Shown: positions 25,617 through 35,280, counted from the stretch's first letter. The stretch is DNA of 64,000 nucleotides from Sphingomonas alba (GCF_023516555.1 NZ_JAMGBD010000002.1:124001-188000); one strand, 5' to 3'. Translations and numbers: made by a program. Notes: generated by a model not told the origin, from the letters alone.

Positions 25617-27411
25617 AGAAGGCTTCGACCGGAAGCGCCATCACGCTTTCGGCACCCGCCTCGACCTTTTTGCGGAGTGCACTCGCAGTGACCAGCTCGC
25701 GCTGAGCGTAGAAGCGGGCAGTGGCGATCTTGGTCTCATGGAAGGCGCGGTCTTCTCCGGAATCGTCCTTCAGACGGTCAGAGGCACCGGCCATTTTCAG
25801 CCACATCCAGCCGAGCGAGACCAACCCCATCAACTGCATGTAGGCATAAGCTCCGGCACCGGCGTTGTCCGGGTCGGCCATGCCGTTTTGCGCCAGCCAC
25901 ATGGTCGCCGATTGCAACTGCCCGACGGCCGCTTCGAGAGGAGCGGCGACACCCGCCGGATCGCCCGCTGCTCGGGCGTCGGCGATATCGCGCCCTACGG
26001 TTTCAAAGAATAAGCGCACAGCGCGCCCGCCGTTCTGCGCAAGCTTGCGGCCCACCAGGTCCATCGCCTGAACGCCATTCGTCCCCTCGTAAATCTGGGC
26101 AATGCGAGCGTCGCGGACGAACTGCTCCATTCCCCATTCGCGAATGTAGCCGTGGCCGCCGAACACCTGCTGGCCGTTGACCGCCGCCTCGAACCCCTTG
26201 TCGGTCAGGTAGCCTTTGATGACTGGCGTCAGCAGCGAAACCAGATCGTCGGCCGACTGCCGCTCCGCCTCGTCCGGCGACTTGCGCGACAGGTCGACCT
26301 GCATCGCACCCCAGAGGATCAACGCGCGCGCGGCCTCGTTGAAGGCTTTCGCCTCCATGAGCATGCGGCGAACGTCCGGGTGGACAAAGAGACTATCGGC
26401 CTTGGCGTCGGGGTCGCGATTTTCAGGCTTTAGTGCCCGGCCCTGCCTCCGATCCTTCGCATAGGCCACCGCGTTCTGGTAAGCGACTTCGCCCTGCGCG
26501 AGCCCCTGCAGGCCGACGCCCAGCCTGGCGGCGTTCATCATGATGAACATCGCCTGGAGCCCTTTCTCGGGCTCGCCGACCAAGTACCCGGTCGCCCCGT
26601 CGTAGTTGAGCACGCAGGTCGAATTGCCGTGAATACCCATCTTGTGCTCGATCGAGCCGCAGCTGACCGCGTTGCGCGGGCCCAGCGAGCCGTCCGCATT
26701 CACCAGGAACTTGGGGACGATGAAAAGCGAAATGCCTTTGACGTTGTCCGGCGCGCCGGCGATTTTCGCGATCACCATGTGGATGATATTTTCTGAGAGG
26801 TCGTGCTCGCCCGACGAGATGAAGATCTTCGTTCCGGTGAGCTTGTAGCTGCCATCGTCCTGCGGCTCGGCACGTGTCTTCATGAGACCAAGATCGGTCC
26901 CGCAATGCGGCTCGGTCAAGTTCATGGTGCCGGTCCATTTTCCCGACACCATGTTCGGCAAATAGGTGGTCTTTTGCTCGTCCGAACCCTTGACCACTAA
27001 GGAGGCGATCGCGCCCTGGGTCAGGCCGTTGTACATCTCGAAGCTGTGGTTCGACGAGCAGAGATACTCTGCAATCGCGGTCGAGAGGATGTGCGGCAGC
27101 CCCTGCCCGCCAAATTCCTGCGGCGCCGACAGGGTCGTCCAGCCGTTGGCAACGAACTGGTCCCAGGCATCCTTGAACCCCGGCGGCGTCGTCACCGACC
27201 CGTCGTCATGGCGGACACAGCCATTCTCGTCGCCGACCCGGTTCAATGGTTGGAGCACTTCCTCGCAGAAGCGGCCGCCCTCGGTCAGGATCGCCTCGAC
27301 CATGTCAGGCGTCGCGTCGGCGAATCCAGGCAGGTTCGAATAATTCTGAAGGCCGACGATGTGATCGATGACGTAGCGCGTGTCGCGGACTGGGGCGGTG
27401 TAGCTGGGCAT
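25615..27411 (-). CDS. Acyl-CoA dehydrogenase, C-terminal-domain-extended (DmdC-like) type
   Basis: 598 residues from ATG 27411, chosen because GAGG lies 7 nt upstream and [10 protein letters not shown] is typical of this subfamily. Flavoenzyme that introduces a trans-2 double bond in acyl-CoA. The FAD/substrate core is seen in [12 protein letters not shown] and FISSGEHDL; the catalytic-base region [17 protein letters not shown] is intact; [14 protein letters not shown] is characteristic. The ~120-residue extra C-terminal domain places it with the long ACADs that include DmdC. Substrate unknown. Convergent with the GGDEF/EAL gene, divergent from purF. Confidence 0.9.
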   Translation of the reverse strand: MPSYTAPVRDTRYVIDHIVGLQNYSNLPGFADATPDMVEAILTEGGRFCEEVLQPLNRVGDENGCVRHDDGSVTTPPGFKDAWDQFVANGWTTLSAPQEFGGQGLPHILSTAIAEYLCSSNHSFEMYNGLTQGAIASLVVKGSDEQKTTYLPNMVSGKWTGTMNLTEPHCGTDLGLMKTRAEPQDDGSYKLTGTKIFISSGEHDLSENIIHMVIAKIAGAPDNVKGISLFIVPKFLVNADGSLGPRNAVSCGSIEHKMGIHGNSTCVLNYDGATGYLVGEPEKGLQAMFIMMNAARLGVGLQGLAQGEVAYQNAVAYAKDRRQGRALKPENRDPDAKADSLFVHPDVRRMLMEAKAFNEAARALILWGAMQVDLSRKSPDEAERQSADDLVSLLTPVIKGYLTDKGFEAAVNGQQVFGGHGYIREWGMEQFVRDARIAQIYEGTNGVQAMDLVGRKLAQNGGRAVRLFFETVGRDIADARAAGDPAGVAAPLEAAVGQLQSATMWLAQNGMADPDNAGAGAYAYMQLMGLVSLGWMWLKMAGASDRLKDDSGEDRAFHETKIATARFYAQRELVTASALRKKVEAGAESVMALPVEAF

Positions 27412-27450
27412 GTCCGTTCCTCGTTGAAGGTCGTCCCGCACTCAAGGCGA

Positions 27451-27468
27451 ATTGACAGCGGAGTCAAT
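27451..27468. promoter_or_regulatory. Inverted repeat between acyl-CoA dehydrogenase and purF
   Basis: ATTGAC and GTCAAT are perfect reverse complements separated by six bases, within the 119 bp between the two divergent genes. It could be an operator for either. The TTGACA overlapping the left arm resembles a -35 box directed at purF, but I see no clear -10. Confidence 0.3.
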
Positions 27469-27530
27469 AAGGGCCGCGGCCTTCAACCTGGGTTCAGGCC
27501 AAGGGCGACAAATGGCGAACCCTCCCCTAT

Positions 27531-29006
27531 ATGACGGAAAAGCTGGGATTCGCGGGCAAAATGCTGACAACTAATCCGTTTGACGACGACAAGCTGCACG
27601 AGGAGTGCGGCATTTTCGGCATTTGGGCCGCCGACGACGCCGCGAGCTTCGTCGCATTGGGTCTCCATGCCCTTCAGCACCGCGGCCAGGAAGCCGCCGG
27701 CATCACCAGCTTCGACGGCAAGCATTTCCATTCGCATCGCGCGATGGGCCATGTCGCCGGCAACTTCGATCGCGACGATGTCATCCGAAAGTTATCGGGG
27801 CGCGCAGCCATCGGCCACGTCCGCTATTCGACGACGGGCGAATCTGGCCTGCGGAACATCCAGCCGCTATTTGCAGATTTGGCCGAGGGTGGGTTTGCGG
27901 TCGCGCACAACGGCAATCTATCCAACGCGCTGACGCTTCGGAAGACGCTCAACCGCCGCGGCTCGATTTTCCAGTCGAGCAGCGACACGGAGGTCATTAT
28001 CCACCTCGTCGCGACCTCCAGCTACTCGACCCAGCTTGATCGCCTGACCGATGCCCTGAACCAGGTCGAAGGCGCTTACGCCTTGGTCGTCCTGACGGAA
28101 CAAGGCCTTGTCGCCTGCCGCGACCCGCTTGGCATCCGGCCGTTGGTCATGGGCAGGCTCGGCCATTCAACAATTTTCGCGTCGGAGACGGTCGCGCTCG
28201 ACGTCATCGGGGCGAAGTTCGTCCGAGAAGTCGAGCCGGGTGAGGTGGTGCTGATCAACGACGATGGCCTGCGGTCATTCAAACCGTTCGCCAAGGCGGC
28301 GGCGCGGCCCTGCATCTTCGAGCACGTTTATTTCTCGCGGCCCGATAGCATCATCGAGGGCTCGTCGGTTTACGAAGTCCGCAAAAACATCGGCGCTGAG
28401 CTGGCCCGCGAAGCCCCGGTAGATGCAGATTATGTCGTCCCTGTCCCCGACAGTGGTGTGCCCGCAGCGCTCGGTTTCAGCCAGGAATCGGGCATCCCAT
28501 TCGAACTGGGCATTATCCGTTCACACTATGTCGGCCGGACCTTCATCCAGCCGAGCCAGGACGTCCGCCACTTGGGCGTCAAACTGAAGCACAACGCCAA
28601 TTCTGCTTTGATCCAGGGCAAGAAGATTGTCCTGATCGACGACAGCATCGTTCGTGGCACTACATCCGTGAAGATCGTGCAGATGATGCGCGATGCAGGC
28701 GCCCGAGAAGTTCATATGCGGATTGCCTCGCCGCCGACCAAGCATAGCTGCTTCTACGGCGTCGACACGCCGGAACGCGCGAAACTCCTTGCGGCACAGA
28801 TGAATGTCGAGGCGATGCGCGACTATATCAATGCCGACAGCCTGGCCTTCATTTCGATCGACGGCCTCTACCGCGCGCTCGGCGACACCCGTGATGGACA
28901 GAATCCTCAAAGATGCGATGCCTGCTTCACCGGCGACTATCCGACGGCCTTGACCGACGTCGGCGGCAAAGACTCCGGCTCGCTTTCGCTGGTCGCCTCG
29001 CGCTAG
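27531..29006 (+). CDS. purF: Amidophosphoribosyltransferase
   Basis: First committed enzyme of purine synthesis: transfers ammonia from glutamine to PRPP to form phosphoribosylamine. 491 residues with a short N-terminal propeptide; the catalytic Cys is C26 in HEECGIFGIW, which must become the N-terminus. The Ntn-glutaminase domain has RYSTTGES and HNGNL, and the phosphoribosyltransferase domain has VLIDDSIVRGTT. Ser/Thr-rich and Cys-containing C-terminus (CDACFTGDYP) resembles Fe-S-bearing PurF forms. A start at ATG 27561 (MLTTNPFDDD) would also keep the propeptide. The SDR gene follows after 10 bp. Confidence 0.96.
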   Translation: MTEKLGFAGKMLTTNPFDDDKLHEECGIFGIWAADDAASFVALGLHALQHRGQEAAGITSFDGKHFHSHRAMGHVAGNFDRDDVIRKLSGRAAIGHVRYSTTGESGLRNIQPLFADLAEGGFAVAHNGNLSNALTLRKTLNRRGSIFQSSSDTEVIIHLVATSSYSTQLDRLTDALNQVEGAYALVVLTEQGLVACRDPLGIRPLVMGRLGHSTIFASETVALDVIGAKFVREVEPGEVVLINDDGLRSFKPFAKAAARPCIFEHVYFSRPDSIIEGSSVYEVRKNIGAELAREAPVDADYVVPVPDSGVPAALGFSQESGIPFELGIIRSHYVGRTFIQPSQDVRHLGVKLKHNANSALIQGKKIVLIDDSIVRGTTSVKIVQMMRDAGAREVHMRIASPPTKHSCFYGVDTPERAKLLAAQMNVEAMRDYINADSLAFISIDGLYRALGDTRDGQNPQRCDACFTGDYPTALTDVGGKDSGSLSLVASR

Positions 29007-29016
29007 AGGCGCGGCC

Positions 29017-29733
29017 ATGACTGATTCGAAGCCTCTCGCCGGCAAGCTGGCGCTCGTTACCGGTGCCAGCCGCGGTATCGGCGCCGCCACCGCCGAAGCC
29101 CTCGCCGAAGCAGGCGCGCATGTCATCCTTGTCGCCCGGACAGGCAAGGCGCTGGAAGATGTCGAGGAGCGCATTCACAACGCCGGCGGCAGCGCCACCA
29201 TCGCACCGCTCGATATTACCGACGGCGAGTCCATCGCCAAGCTGGCCGCCGCAGTCGCGGGACGCTGGCAGGCGCTGGACGTGCTCGTCCTCAATGCCGC
29301 GATGCTCGGCTCGCTGACCCCGGTCGAGCATATCGATGCCAAGGAATATAGCCGGCTCATCGCCACCAACCTGCTGGCGCCTCAAGCGTTGATCGCGGCC
29401 TTCGACCCCATGCTGCGCCATGCCGAGCGGGCCGATCTAGTGGCCGTGACTTCGTCGGTCGGCAGTGAGCCTCGCGCTTTCTGGGGTGCCTACGGCAGCA
29501 GCAAGGCAGCGCTCGAGACACTGGTCCTGTCCTATGCCGACGAGACCGAGCATGTCGGCAGGATCAAGGTCCATGTCGTCGATCCCGGAGCCACCCGCAC
29601 CCGCATGCGGCAGCTGGCGTTTCCCGGCGAGGAGCCCTCATCGGTGAAGCCGCCGGAAGTCGTGGCCAAGGCGATCCTCGAGCGTGTGATGGCGGATGCC
29701 ATCACCGGCGAACGCATCCGGGTCGAAGCCTAG
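29017..29733 (+). CDS. SDR-family NAD(P)-dependent oxidoreductase
   Basis: 238 residues of the classical short-chain dehydrogenase fold. The nucleotide motif TGASRGIG is at residues 14-21, LNAAM is the NAG motif variant, and the catalytic Ser/Tyr/Lys are in TSSVGS and WGAYGSSKAAL. The combination resembles the YciK-like subgroup but no substrate can be named. Ten bp after purF on the same strand, so probably co-transcribed with it. Its last 4 nt overlap the convergent Cfa-like gene. Confidence 0.88.
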   Translation: MTDSKPLAGKLALVTGASRGIGAATAEALAEAGAHVILVARTGKALEDVEERIHNAGGSATIAPLDITDGESIAKLAAAVAGRWQALDVLVLNAAMLGSLTPVEHIDAKEYSRLIATNLLAPQALIAAFDPMLRHAERADLVAVTSSVGSEPRAFWGAYGSSKAALETLVLSYADETEHVGRIKVHVVDPGATRTRMRQLAFPGEEPSSVKPPEVVAKAILERVMADAITGERIRVEA

Positions 29734-30977
29734 CCCTTCACCATCGTGACCTGGGCGACGTCGATGCCGCCGCCACGGAAGCCGCCCTCGCAATACATCA
29801 AATAGTAGCGCCAGAGGCGGCGGAACTCCTCGGCGAAATCGTCGAGGCGGCCGCGCCTGGCAGCGGCGTCGAAGCGCTGACGCCAGGCCTTCAGCGTTTC
29901 GGCGTAGTGCTGGCCGTAGCCGATGCGGCCCTCCCAGCTGAGGTCATGCGCGCCGGCAATGGCAGCGAAGCGCGGCTCGTGAACCAGCATGCCGCCGGGG
30001 AAGATGTAGGTCTGGATGAAGTCCGGGCTGGCGGCATAGGCGTCGAATAGAGCGGGATCGATCGAGATAAGCTGTAACGCCGCGCGGCCGCCCTCCGGTA
30101 ACGCTCGGCTGATGGCGGCGAGATAGTCGTCCCAATATTCCTGACCGACCGCCTCGACCATTTCGACCGAGGCGACGGCGTCGAAGCGTTCATCGAGTTC
30201 GCGATAATCGGCGAGACGGATTTCAACCTTGTCGGTCAGTCCTGCCTTTTTCATCCTCTTGTCGGCGTAGGCCTTTTGCTCCTCCGAAAGGGTGAGACCG
30301 ACGACCTCGACCCCGTAATCGCGGGCGGCGATCTCGGCGAGGCTTCCCCAGCCGCAACCGATCTCGAGCAGGCGCTGGCCAGGTTTCAATTGAAGGCGAT
30401 CGAGCAGCAGGTGAATCTTGCGCGCCTGAGCTTCTTCGAGGCTGTCGCCATCCTCGAACGCCGCGCTCGAATAGGTCATGCTCTTGTCGAGCCAGGCCGA
30501 GTAGAAGTCATTGCCCAGGTCGTAGTGCGCCTGGATGTTTTTGCGGGCTCCGAGCGGAGTGTTCTTGCGCACCGCATGCGCCGCGCGGTTGGCCAGCTTG
30601 AACAAGCCCTTGGCGCGGCCGATCTGCCCCAGTGAGCGGCCGTTGCGCATGAAGAGGTCGAAGAGCGGCACCGGGTCCGGGCTCTGCCACTCGCCCTTGA
30701 GCCAGGCATTGTACCAGCCGACCGAGCCCGATGTGGCGAGTCGCAGCATCGCCCGCCAGCTGTTCAGCCGCACGATTGCCACCGGGCCGTCTGTCCGGAA
30801 GCCCAGGCGGCGACGTGAACCGTCCGGCAATGTGGCGTCGATGCCACCGGTCAGCAGGCCGGCATCGATCCTGTCGAGGACAACCCGAAACGCCGGCGCA
30901 AGCGGCTTCAGCAATGCCAGCCCGCCGGTCGCAAAGCGTCGGTCGGCCCGGACCAGATGTTCGCCACGCGTGCTCAT
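29730..30977 (-). CDS. Cyclopropane-fatty-acyl-phospholipid synthase family protein
   Basis: 415-residue SAM-dependent methyltransferase that would add a methylene bridge to unsaturated phospholipid acyl chains, or perform a related lipid methylation. LEIGCGWGSLAE is the SAM motif I, GLTLSEEQ is characteristic of the family, and QAHYDLGNDFYSAWLDKSMTYSSA is the Cfa hallmark. The YFPGG-type segment reads TYIFPGGML, also typical. An N-terminal ~130-residue lipid-binding part precedes the catalytic domain. The ydjM-like gene ends just downstream in the same direction upstream of it (10 bp spacing), so they may share a transcript. Confidence 0.9.
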   Translation of the reverse strand: MSTRGEHLVRADRRFATGGLALLKPLAPAFRVVLDRIDAGLLTGGIDATLPDGSRRRLGFRTDGPVAIVRLNSWRAMLRLATSGSVGWYNAWLKGEWQSPDPVPLFDLFMRNGRSLGQIGRAKGLFKLANRAAHAVRKNTPLGARKNIQAHYDLGNDFYSAWLDKSMTYSSAAFEDGDSLEEAQARKIHLLLDRLQLKPGQRLLEIGCGWGSLAEIAARDYGVEVVGLTLSEEQKAYADKRMKKAGLTDKVEIRLADYRELDERFDAVASVEMVEAVGQEYWDDYLAAISRALPEGGRAALQLISIDPALFDAYAASPDFIQTYIFPGGMLVHEPRFAAIAGAHDLSWEGRIGYGQHYAETLKAWRQRFDAAARRGRLDDFAEEFRRLWRYYLMYCEGGFRGGGIDVAQVTMVKG

Positions 30978-30987
30978 CGGCGCCGAA

Positions 30988-31959
30988 CTATGAACGCCGA
31001 CGCGAATTGTCGAGGCACGCGCCGGGAATCGCGATCACTGCTTCTCGCGCCAGCCGCGAGCGCTTGCCTTCGCCGTAGCGGGCGTCGCCAATGGTCACGC
31101 GCGCCAAGCATTTGCCGCGGGTCACATCCGCTTGCGGCAGGATCGACCATTTCAGAAACTTGGCAAGCGAAGGATCAGTGCGGACGGCGAAGCGAACCAG
31201 AGGATCAGCCATGTTCGTCGGCTCGCAGGCCTTGCTGGCCGTGAAACCCTGGCCGAACAGATCGTAACGGGCGCGACCGTAGCAATGGTCCTCCCGCCAG
31301 ACGATGTCGCGGCGCCATGACCAGAAGGGCGGGGGCGAGGCGAAGATTGATTGCGCTTGGGGTCGGAGCGCGCGGACGGCGGAATCGGCACGCTCGGTGA
31401 TCAGCAGGTTGGCACCGATGTAGGCGATGACGATGGCGATGGCGATTTGCGGAATGCGCCGCCACGGCCGGCGCTTCTTCTCCCTGCGCTTCGACCAGAA
31501 GATCGCCCCGCCAAGGACCAGCCAAATCCAGACGTCGATAATGAACAGGCCGTCGGCGTGATACCAGGACCGCGACAATGGGGAGAAAAGCTGGATCGAA
31601 TAGGTGGTCAGCAGGTCCAGGAGCGGATGGGTCAGCGCCCCCAAATAAGCGAGCGCCACGAGCCAGCCGAAATGCATCGGCAGTCCGCTCTTGAACGCCG
31701 TGCCACGACCCAATTGCCAGCGGTCGAGCAGCCAGAGCAGTCCGGCCAGCACCGGCGGCAGGAACAGCACGCCGCCGACCAGCCCGTGGGTGAAGCCACG
31801 ATGGATGGCGAGCGGATCCCACGGCGCATTGCCGAAGAAGACGTCAATGTCAGGCATGTTGGCGCCAAGAATCAGTGCCGCCAGGCCTTTTCGCGAGCGC
31901 GTCTTCAGCCCGGCCTGGCCCAGCGCCCAGCCGGCCAACGAATGGGTGATGTTGTCCAC
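30988..31959 (-). CDS. YdjM-like integral membrane protein (putative metal-dependent hydrolase)
   Basis: 323 residues with four or more membrane helices. The N-terminal MDNITHSLAGWALGQAGLK and NMPDID, then HRGFTHGLVGG, carry the His/Asp residues (H6, D38, D40, H54, H58) typical of the DUF457/YdjM family, named as metal-dependent hydrolase by fold inference only. A C-terminal ~130-residue hydrophilic extension (periplasmic or cytosolic) is present. Biochemical role is unknown; E. coli YdjM is LexA-regulated. No LexA box was found here. 14 bp downstream of it on the opposite side lies the korB end, in the same direction. Confidence 0.82.
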   Translation of the reverse strand: MDNITHSLAGWALGQAGLKTRSRKGLAALILGANMPDIDVFFGNAPWDPLAIHRGFTHGLVGGVLFLPPVLAGLLWLLDRWQLGRGTAFKSGLPMHFGWLVALAYLGALTHPLLDLLTTYSIQLFSPLSRSWYHADGLFIIDVWIWLVLGGAIFWSKRREKKRRPWRRIPQIAIAIVIAYIGANLLITERADSAVRALRPQAQSIFASPPPFWSWRRDIVWREDHCYGRARYDLFGQGFTASKACEPTNMADPLVRFAVRTDPSLAKFLKWSILPQADVTRGKCLARVTIGDARYGEGKRSRLAREAVIAIPGACLDNSRRRS

Positions 31960-31973
31960 TGAGGGCTAGGCGG

Positions 31974-32984
31974 TCAGAGCTCGCGCGGTTCCTTGCCGAC
32001 CATCCAGCTCTGGCCCTTGGAGACTAGGGCCTGAAGGTCCGGCTTCTTGCCTTCGGAAACCTTGGCGTTCTGCTCGGCGACGGCGCTGTCGAAGGTCGGC
32101 GCGGGGCTTTCGTAAATGACGCCCAAGGCCATAGGGAAGCTTTCCGGCATGGCGATCAGCATGGCGGCGATGCCCTTGTTGCGCGGGTCGTGGACGATGA
32201 CGGCGGGATCGTCGGCCTCGACGACCTTCAGGGCCAGCCGTTCGACATCAAGCGCGAGGCCCTTTGTGCCGTTGGCGAACAGCATCTTCTCGCCGGCCTT
32301 GAGCCAGAGCTGTTTGTCGGCGGCGACTTCGCGGTTGGTGAATCCGGCGAAGACGTCGTCATTATAGACGACGCAATTCTGGTAGATTTCAACGAAGCTC
32401 GCGCCCCTGTGGGCGTGCGCCGCCTTGAGGACGTCGGGCAGGTTCTTGTGGACGTCGATGCCGCGGGCAACGAAGCGCGCGCCCGAGCCAAGCGCGAACA
32501 TGCAAGGCGTCACTGGCCGGTCGACGGAGCCGAAAGGCGTCGATGGCGAGCGCGTGCCGACGCGGCTGGTCGGCGAATATTGGCCCTTGGTCAGGCCGTA
32601 GATCTCATTGTTGAAGAGCAGGATCTGGCAGTCGAGGTTGCGGCGCAGGATGTGCATCGTGTGATTGCCGCCGATGCTGAGCGCGTCGCCGTCGCCGGTG
32701 ATGATCCAGACGTCGAGCTCCGGGTTTGCGAGCTTGATGCCGGTCGCGAAGGCCGGGGCGCGGCCGTGGATGGTGTGGAAGCCGTAGCTCGACATGTAAT
32801 AGGGAAAGCGGCTGGAGCAGCCGATGCCGCTGACGAACACCGTCTTTTCGCGCGCGACGCCGAGGTCCGGCATCGTCCGCTGCACGGCCTTCAGGACCGC
32901 ATAATCGCCGCAGCCCGGACACCAGCGGACCTCCTGGTCGCTTGCCCAGTCCTTGGCGGTCGTGATTGTCGTCATTTCATTCAT
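31974..32984 (-). CDS. korB: 2-oxoacid:ferredoxin oxidoreductase subunit beta
   Basis: 336 residues from the ATG at 32984, which overlaps the stop of the 28-codon gene as ATGA. It is the TPP-binding partner of KorA, oxidising 2-oxoglutarate or a related 2-oxoacid to the acyl-CoA and reducing ferredoxin. RWCPGCGDYAVLKA carries the CxxC cluster cysteines. GDGDALSIGGNHTMH and FNNEIYGLTKGQYSPTS form the TPP/Mg site. Its presence beside KorA is common in sphingomonads. An upstream frame extension to 33050 overlaps the tiny gene and is unlikely to be used. Confidence 0.92.
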   Translation of the reverse strand: MNEMTTITTAKDWASDQEVRWCPGCGDYAVLKAVQRTMPDLGVAREKTVFVSGIGCSSRFPYYMSSYGFHTIHGRAPAFATGIKLANPELDVWIITGDGDALSIGGNHTMHILRRNLDCQILLFNNEIYGLTKGQYSPTSRVGTRSPSTPFGSVDRPVTPCMFALGSGARFVARGIDVHKNLPDVLKAAHAHRGASFVEIYQNCVVYNDDVFAGFTNREVAADKQLWLKAGEKMLFANGTKGLALDVERLALKVVEADDPAVIVHDPRNKGIAAMLIAMPESFPMALGVIYESPAPTFDSAVAEQNAKVSEGKKPDLQALVSKGQSWMVGKEPREL

Positions 32985-33067
32985 GTCAGATACCCACCGA
33001 GCCAGGCGATCAAAAACACCACTGCGGCCAGCAGCGCGATCAGCGGCCATGCGTTGATCGGTTTCAT
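32981..33067 (-). CDS. 28-residue single-pass membrane peptide between korA and korB
   Basis: Reads MKPINAWPLIALLAAVVFLI then AWLGGYLT and stop: a short basic N-terminus and one transmembrane helix of ~20 residues. Its TGA overlaps the ATG of korB (ATGA), the same coupling seen at most true gene junctions here. A GGGGC lies about 9 nt upstream. It is too small for ordinary gene callers. A chance hydrophobic frame of this length with such a junction is possible but unlikely. Function unknown. It might be a membrane anchor for the KorAB complex or a translational coupler for korB. Confidence 0.6.
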   Translation of the reverse strand: MKPINAWPLIALLAAVVFLIAWLGGYLT

Positions 33068-33142
33068 GCGTGCGAGCCCCTGCTTAAAGTCACAAAGGTC
33101 GCAAAAGTCTTGGGATGAGGCGCCATTTTGGGCCCCTGCAGC

Positions 33143-33247
33143 TCCCCGGCGCAGGCCGGGGTCCAGGAGCGCGAAGCGCTTTCCGCTATCTGGTTGGCCA
33201 GGTGAACGCTGCTGCGCAGCGTCCTGGGCCCCGGCCTGCGCCGGGGA
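33143..33247. repeat. REPIN-like inverted repeat between korA and the 28-codon gene
   Basis: Two 26-nt arms at 33143-33168 and 33222-33247 are reverse complements of each other except for one base. Each arm is itself a hairpin with stem CCCCGGC/GCCGGGG around GCAG. The 53 bp between the arms include further small palindromes such as gcgcgaagcgc. This paired layout is that of REP-pair (REPIN) elements. It lies between korA and the tiny gene, so it may also act as an RNA structure that tunes the korA:korB ratio. Confidence 0.6.
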
Positions 33248-33260
33248 ACACGAAACCCCG

Positions 33261-35138
33261 TCATTTCAGCGCCTCCGAAATCGCCGCTTCAATCTCGGCG
33301 ATGGTGAAGGGCTGGCCGCTGACCTTCGGCAGTGATTTCGCGTCCACCAGGAACTGGTCGCGGAGCAAAGTCTTGAGCTGGCCAGTGTTCATCTCGGGCA
33401 CGAGGATATGCTCGAAGCCTTTGAGTAGGACAGCCATGTTTTTCGGCATCGGCCAGATGTGGCGGATGTGGACATGGGCGACGTCGAGCCCCTTGCCGCG
33501 GGCGCGGCGGACGGCCTGGTGGATCGGCCCGTAGGTGGAACCCCAGCCGACGATCGCGAGCTTCGCTCCGGCCTCGCCCAGGCAAACGTCCTGGTCGGGA
33601 ATGGAATCGGCGACGCCGTCGACCTTGGCGGCGCGGATGCGGGTCATTTCCGCATGGGCTTCCGGCGAATAGTCGATGTTGCCGCTGCCCGGCGCCTTCT
33701 CGATGCCGCCGATGCGATGTTCGAGGGCGGGAGTGCCCGGCTTGATCCACGGCCGTGCCAGTTCGTCGTTGCGGGCGTAGGGCATGACCCCCTCGCCTTC
33801 CGCGGGCGCCTTGTCGAAGAAGCTGACCGGGAATGGCGCGAACTTGCTGGTGTCCGGCACTTTCCACGGTTCGGCGGCATTGGCGATGTAGCCGTCGGTC
33901 AGCAGCATCACTGGCGTCATGTAGCGGGTGGCGATGCGGCAAGCCTCGATCGCGCATTCGAATGCGTCCGAAGGCGAGCGGGCAGCGATGACCGGCAGCG
34001 GCGCATCGGCATTACGGCCATAGACCGCCTGGTAGAGGTCGGACTGCTCCGTCTTGGTCGGCAGGCCGGTCGAAGGCCCGCCGCGCTGCGAATTGACGAC
34101 GATCAGCGGCAGCTCGGTCATGATCGCAAGGCCGATGGCCTCGGTCTTCAAGGCAATGCCCGGGCCTGAAGATGAAGTGACACCAAGCTGCCCGGCATAG
34201 GAGGCGCCGATAGCAGCGCAGACGGCGGCAATCTCGTCTTCCGCCTGGAAGGTGGTGATGCCGAACTCCTTGAGCCGCGACAGATGGTGCAGCAGCGGCG
34301 AGGCCGGGGTGATCGGATAGGAACCGAAGAACATGTCGAGCCCGGCAAGCTGCGCGCCCGCGACCAGGCCGATGCTGAGCGCCTCGGCGCCGGTGACGGT
34401 CCGATAGAGGCCGGGCTCGGCTGGCGCGGCGTCGAGATGATGCTTGTGGACGCCGCCCATCTCGGTCGTCTCGCCATAGGCGTGACCGGCGTTTAAAGCA
34501 GCGATATTGGCTTCGGCGAGTTCCGGAGCCTTGGCGAACTTGGACTTCAGCCAGTCGACAATCGGCTCGCGGTCGCGGTCGAACATCCAGAGTGCCAGCC
34601 CCAGCGTCCACATATTCTTGCAGCGCAGGGCCTCCTTGTTGCCGAGGCCGAACGGCTTCACGGCATCGAGGGTCAGCTGCGAGATATTGAAATGGACGAG
34701 CTGCCACTTGGCGAGGCTGCCGTCCTCCAGCGGATTCTGGTCATAGCCGGCCTTGGCCAAGTTGCGGGCGGTGAATTCGCCCTCGTCGGCGATGATCAGG
34801 CCGCCCTCACGTAGCGCCTTGACGTTCACCTTTAGCGCCGCCGGGTTCATGGCGATGAGGACGTCGGGCTGGTCGCCGGCCGTATCGATCGCGCAGCTGC
34901 CGAAATTGATCTGGAAGGCGGAGACGCCGAAGGTCGTGCCCTGCGGGGCGCGGATTTCCGCCGGAAAATCGGGGAAGGTCGCGAGGTCGTTGCCGGCAAG
35001 CGCTGTCGAAAGCGTGAACTGCCCGCCCGTCAGCTGCATACCGTCGCCGCTATCGCCCGCGAAGCGGACGACGACGGCTTCCTGGGGTGGATGTGCCTCG
35101 GATTCCTCCGGGGTCAGAACATGGGTCGCTGTGGCCAC
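33261..35138 (-). CDS. korA: 2-oxoacid:acceptor oxidoreductase subunit alpha (gamma-alpha fusion)
   Basis: 625 residues from GTG 35138. The N-terminal ~200 residues are the gamma domain (GDSGDGMQLTGGQF, FPAEIRAPQGTTFG), fused to the alpha domain (FGSYPITPASPLLHHLS, FQAEDEIAAVCAAIGASYAG, SSSGPGIALKTE, QRGGPSTGLPT). This is the KorA type used for ferredoxin-linked 2-oxoglutarate oxidation in aerobic alphaproteobacteria. It forms the complex with KorB downstream. A 193-bp gap separates it from the 28-codon gene and contains the REPIN-like element. Confidence 0.92.
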   Translation of the reverse strand: MATATHVLTPEESEAHPPQEAVVVRFAGDSGDGMQLTGGQFTLSTALAGNDLATFPDFPAEIRAPQGTTFGVSAFQINFGSCAIDTAGDQPDVLIAMNPAALKVNVKALREGGLIIADEGEFTARNLAKAGYDQNPLEDGSLAKWQLVHFNISQLTLDAVKPFGLGNKEALRCKNMWTLGLALWMFDRDREPIVDWLKSKFAKAPELAEANIAALNAGHAYGETTEMGGVHKHHLDAAPAEPGLYRTVTGAEALSIGLVAGAQLAGLDMFFGSYPITPASPLLHHLSRLKEFGITTFQAEDEIAAVCAAIGASYAGQLGVTSSSGPGIALKTEAIGLAIMTELPLIVVNSQRGGPSTGLPTKTEQSDLYQAVYGRNADAPLPVIAARSPSDAFECAIEACRIATRYMTPVMLLTDGYIANAAEPWKVPDTSKFAPFPVSFFDKAPAEGEGVMPYARNDELARPWIKPGTPALEHRIGGIEKAPGSGNIDYSPEAHAEMTRIRAAKVDGVADSIPDQDVCLGEAGAKLAIVGWGSTYGPIHQAVRRARGKGLDVAHVHIRHIWPMPKNMAVLLKGFEHILVPEMNTGQLKTLLRDQFLVDAKSLPKVSGQPFTIAEIEAAISEALK

Positions 35139-35280
35139 GAGCGAAACTACCTTACGCCTTAGGTTTTGATTTTGCGCCCTACTTAGGCCTGTCGCCCGCC
35201 AATCGCCACCTTTTCGTCAGGAAATGACGGAGTGCGGGCGAGTTGCGGAGTTGCTACAAGGCGCGCGGGGGGAACAGCCG

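Noticed and set aside
32190-33335. A 381-codon + strand frame across korB
   Set aside because: KorB on the other strand has TPP and cluster motifs. The + frame runs through the palindromic repeat and has no family features.
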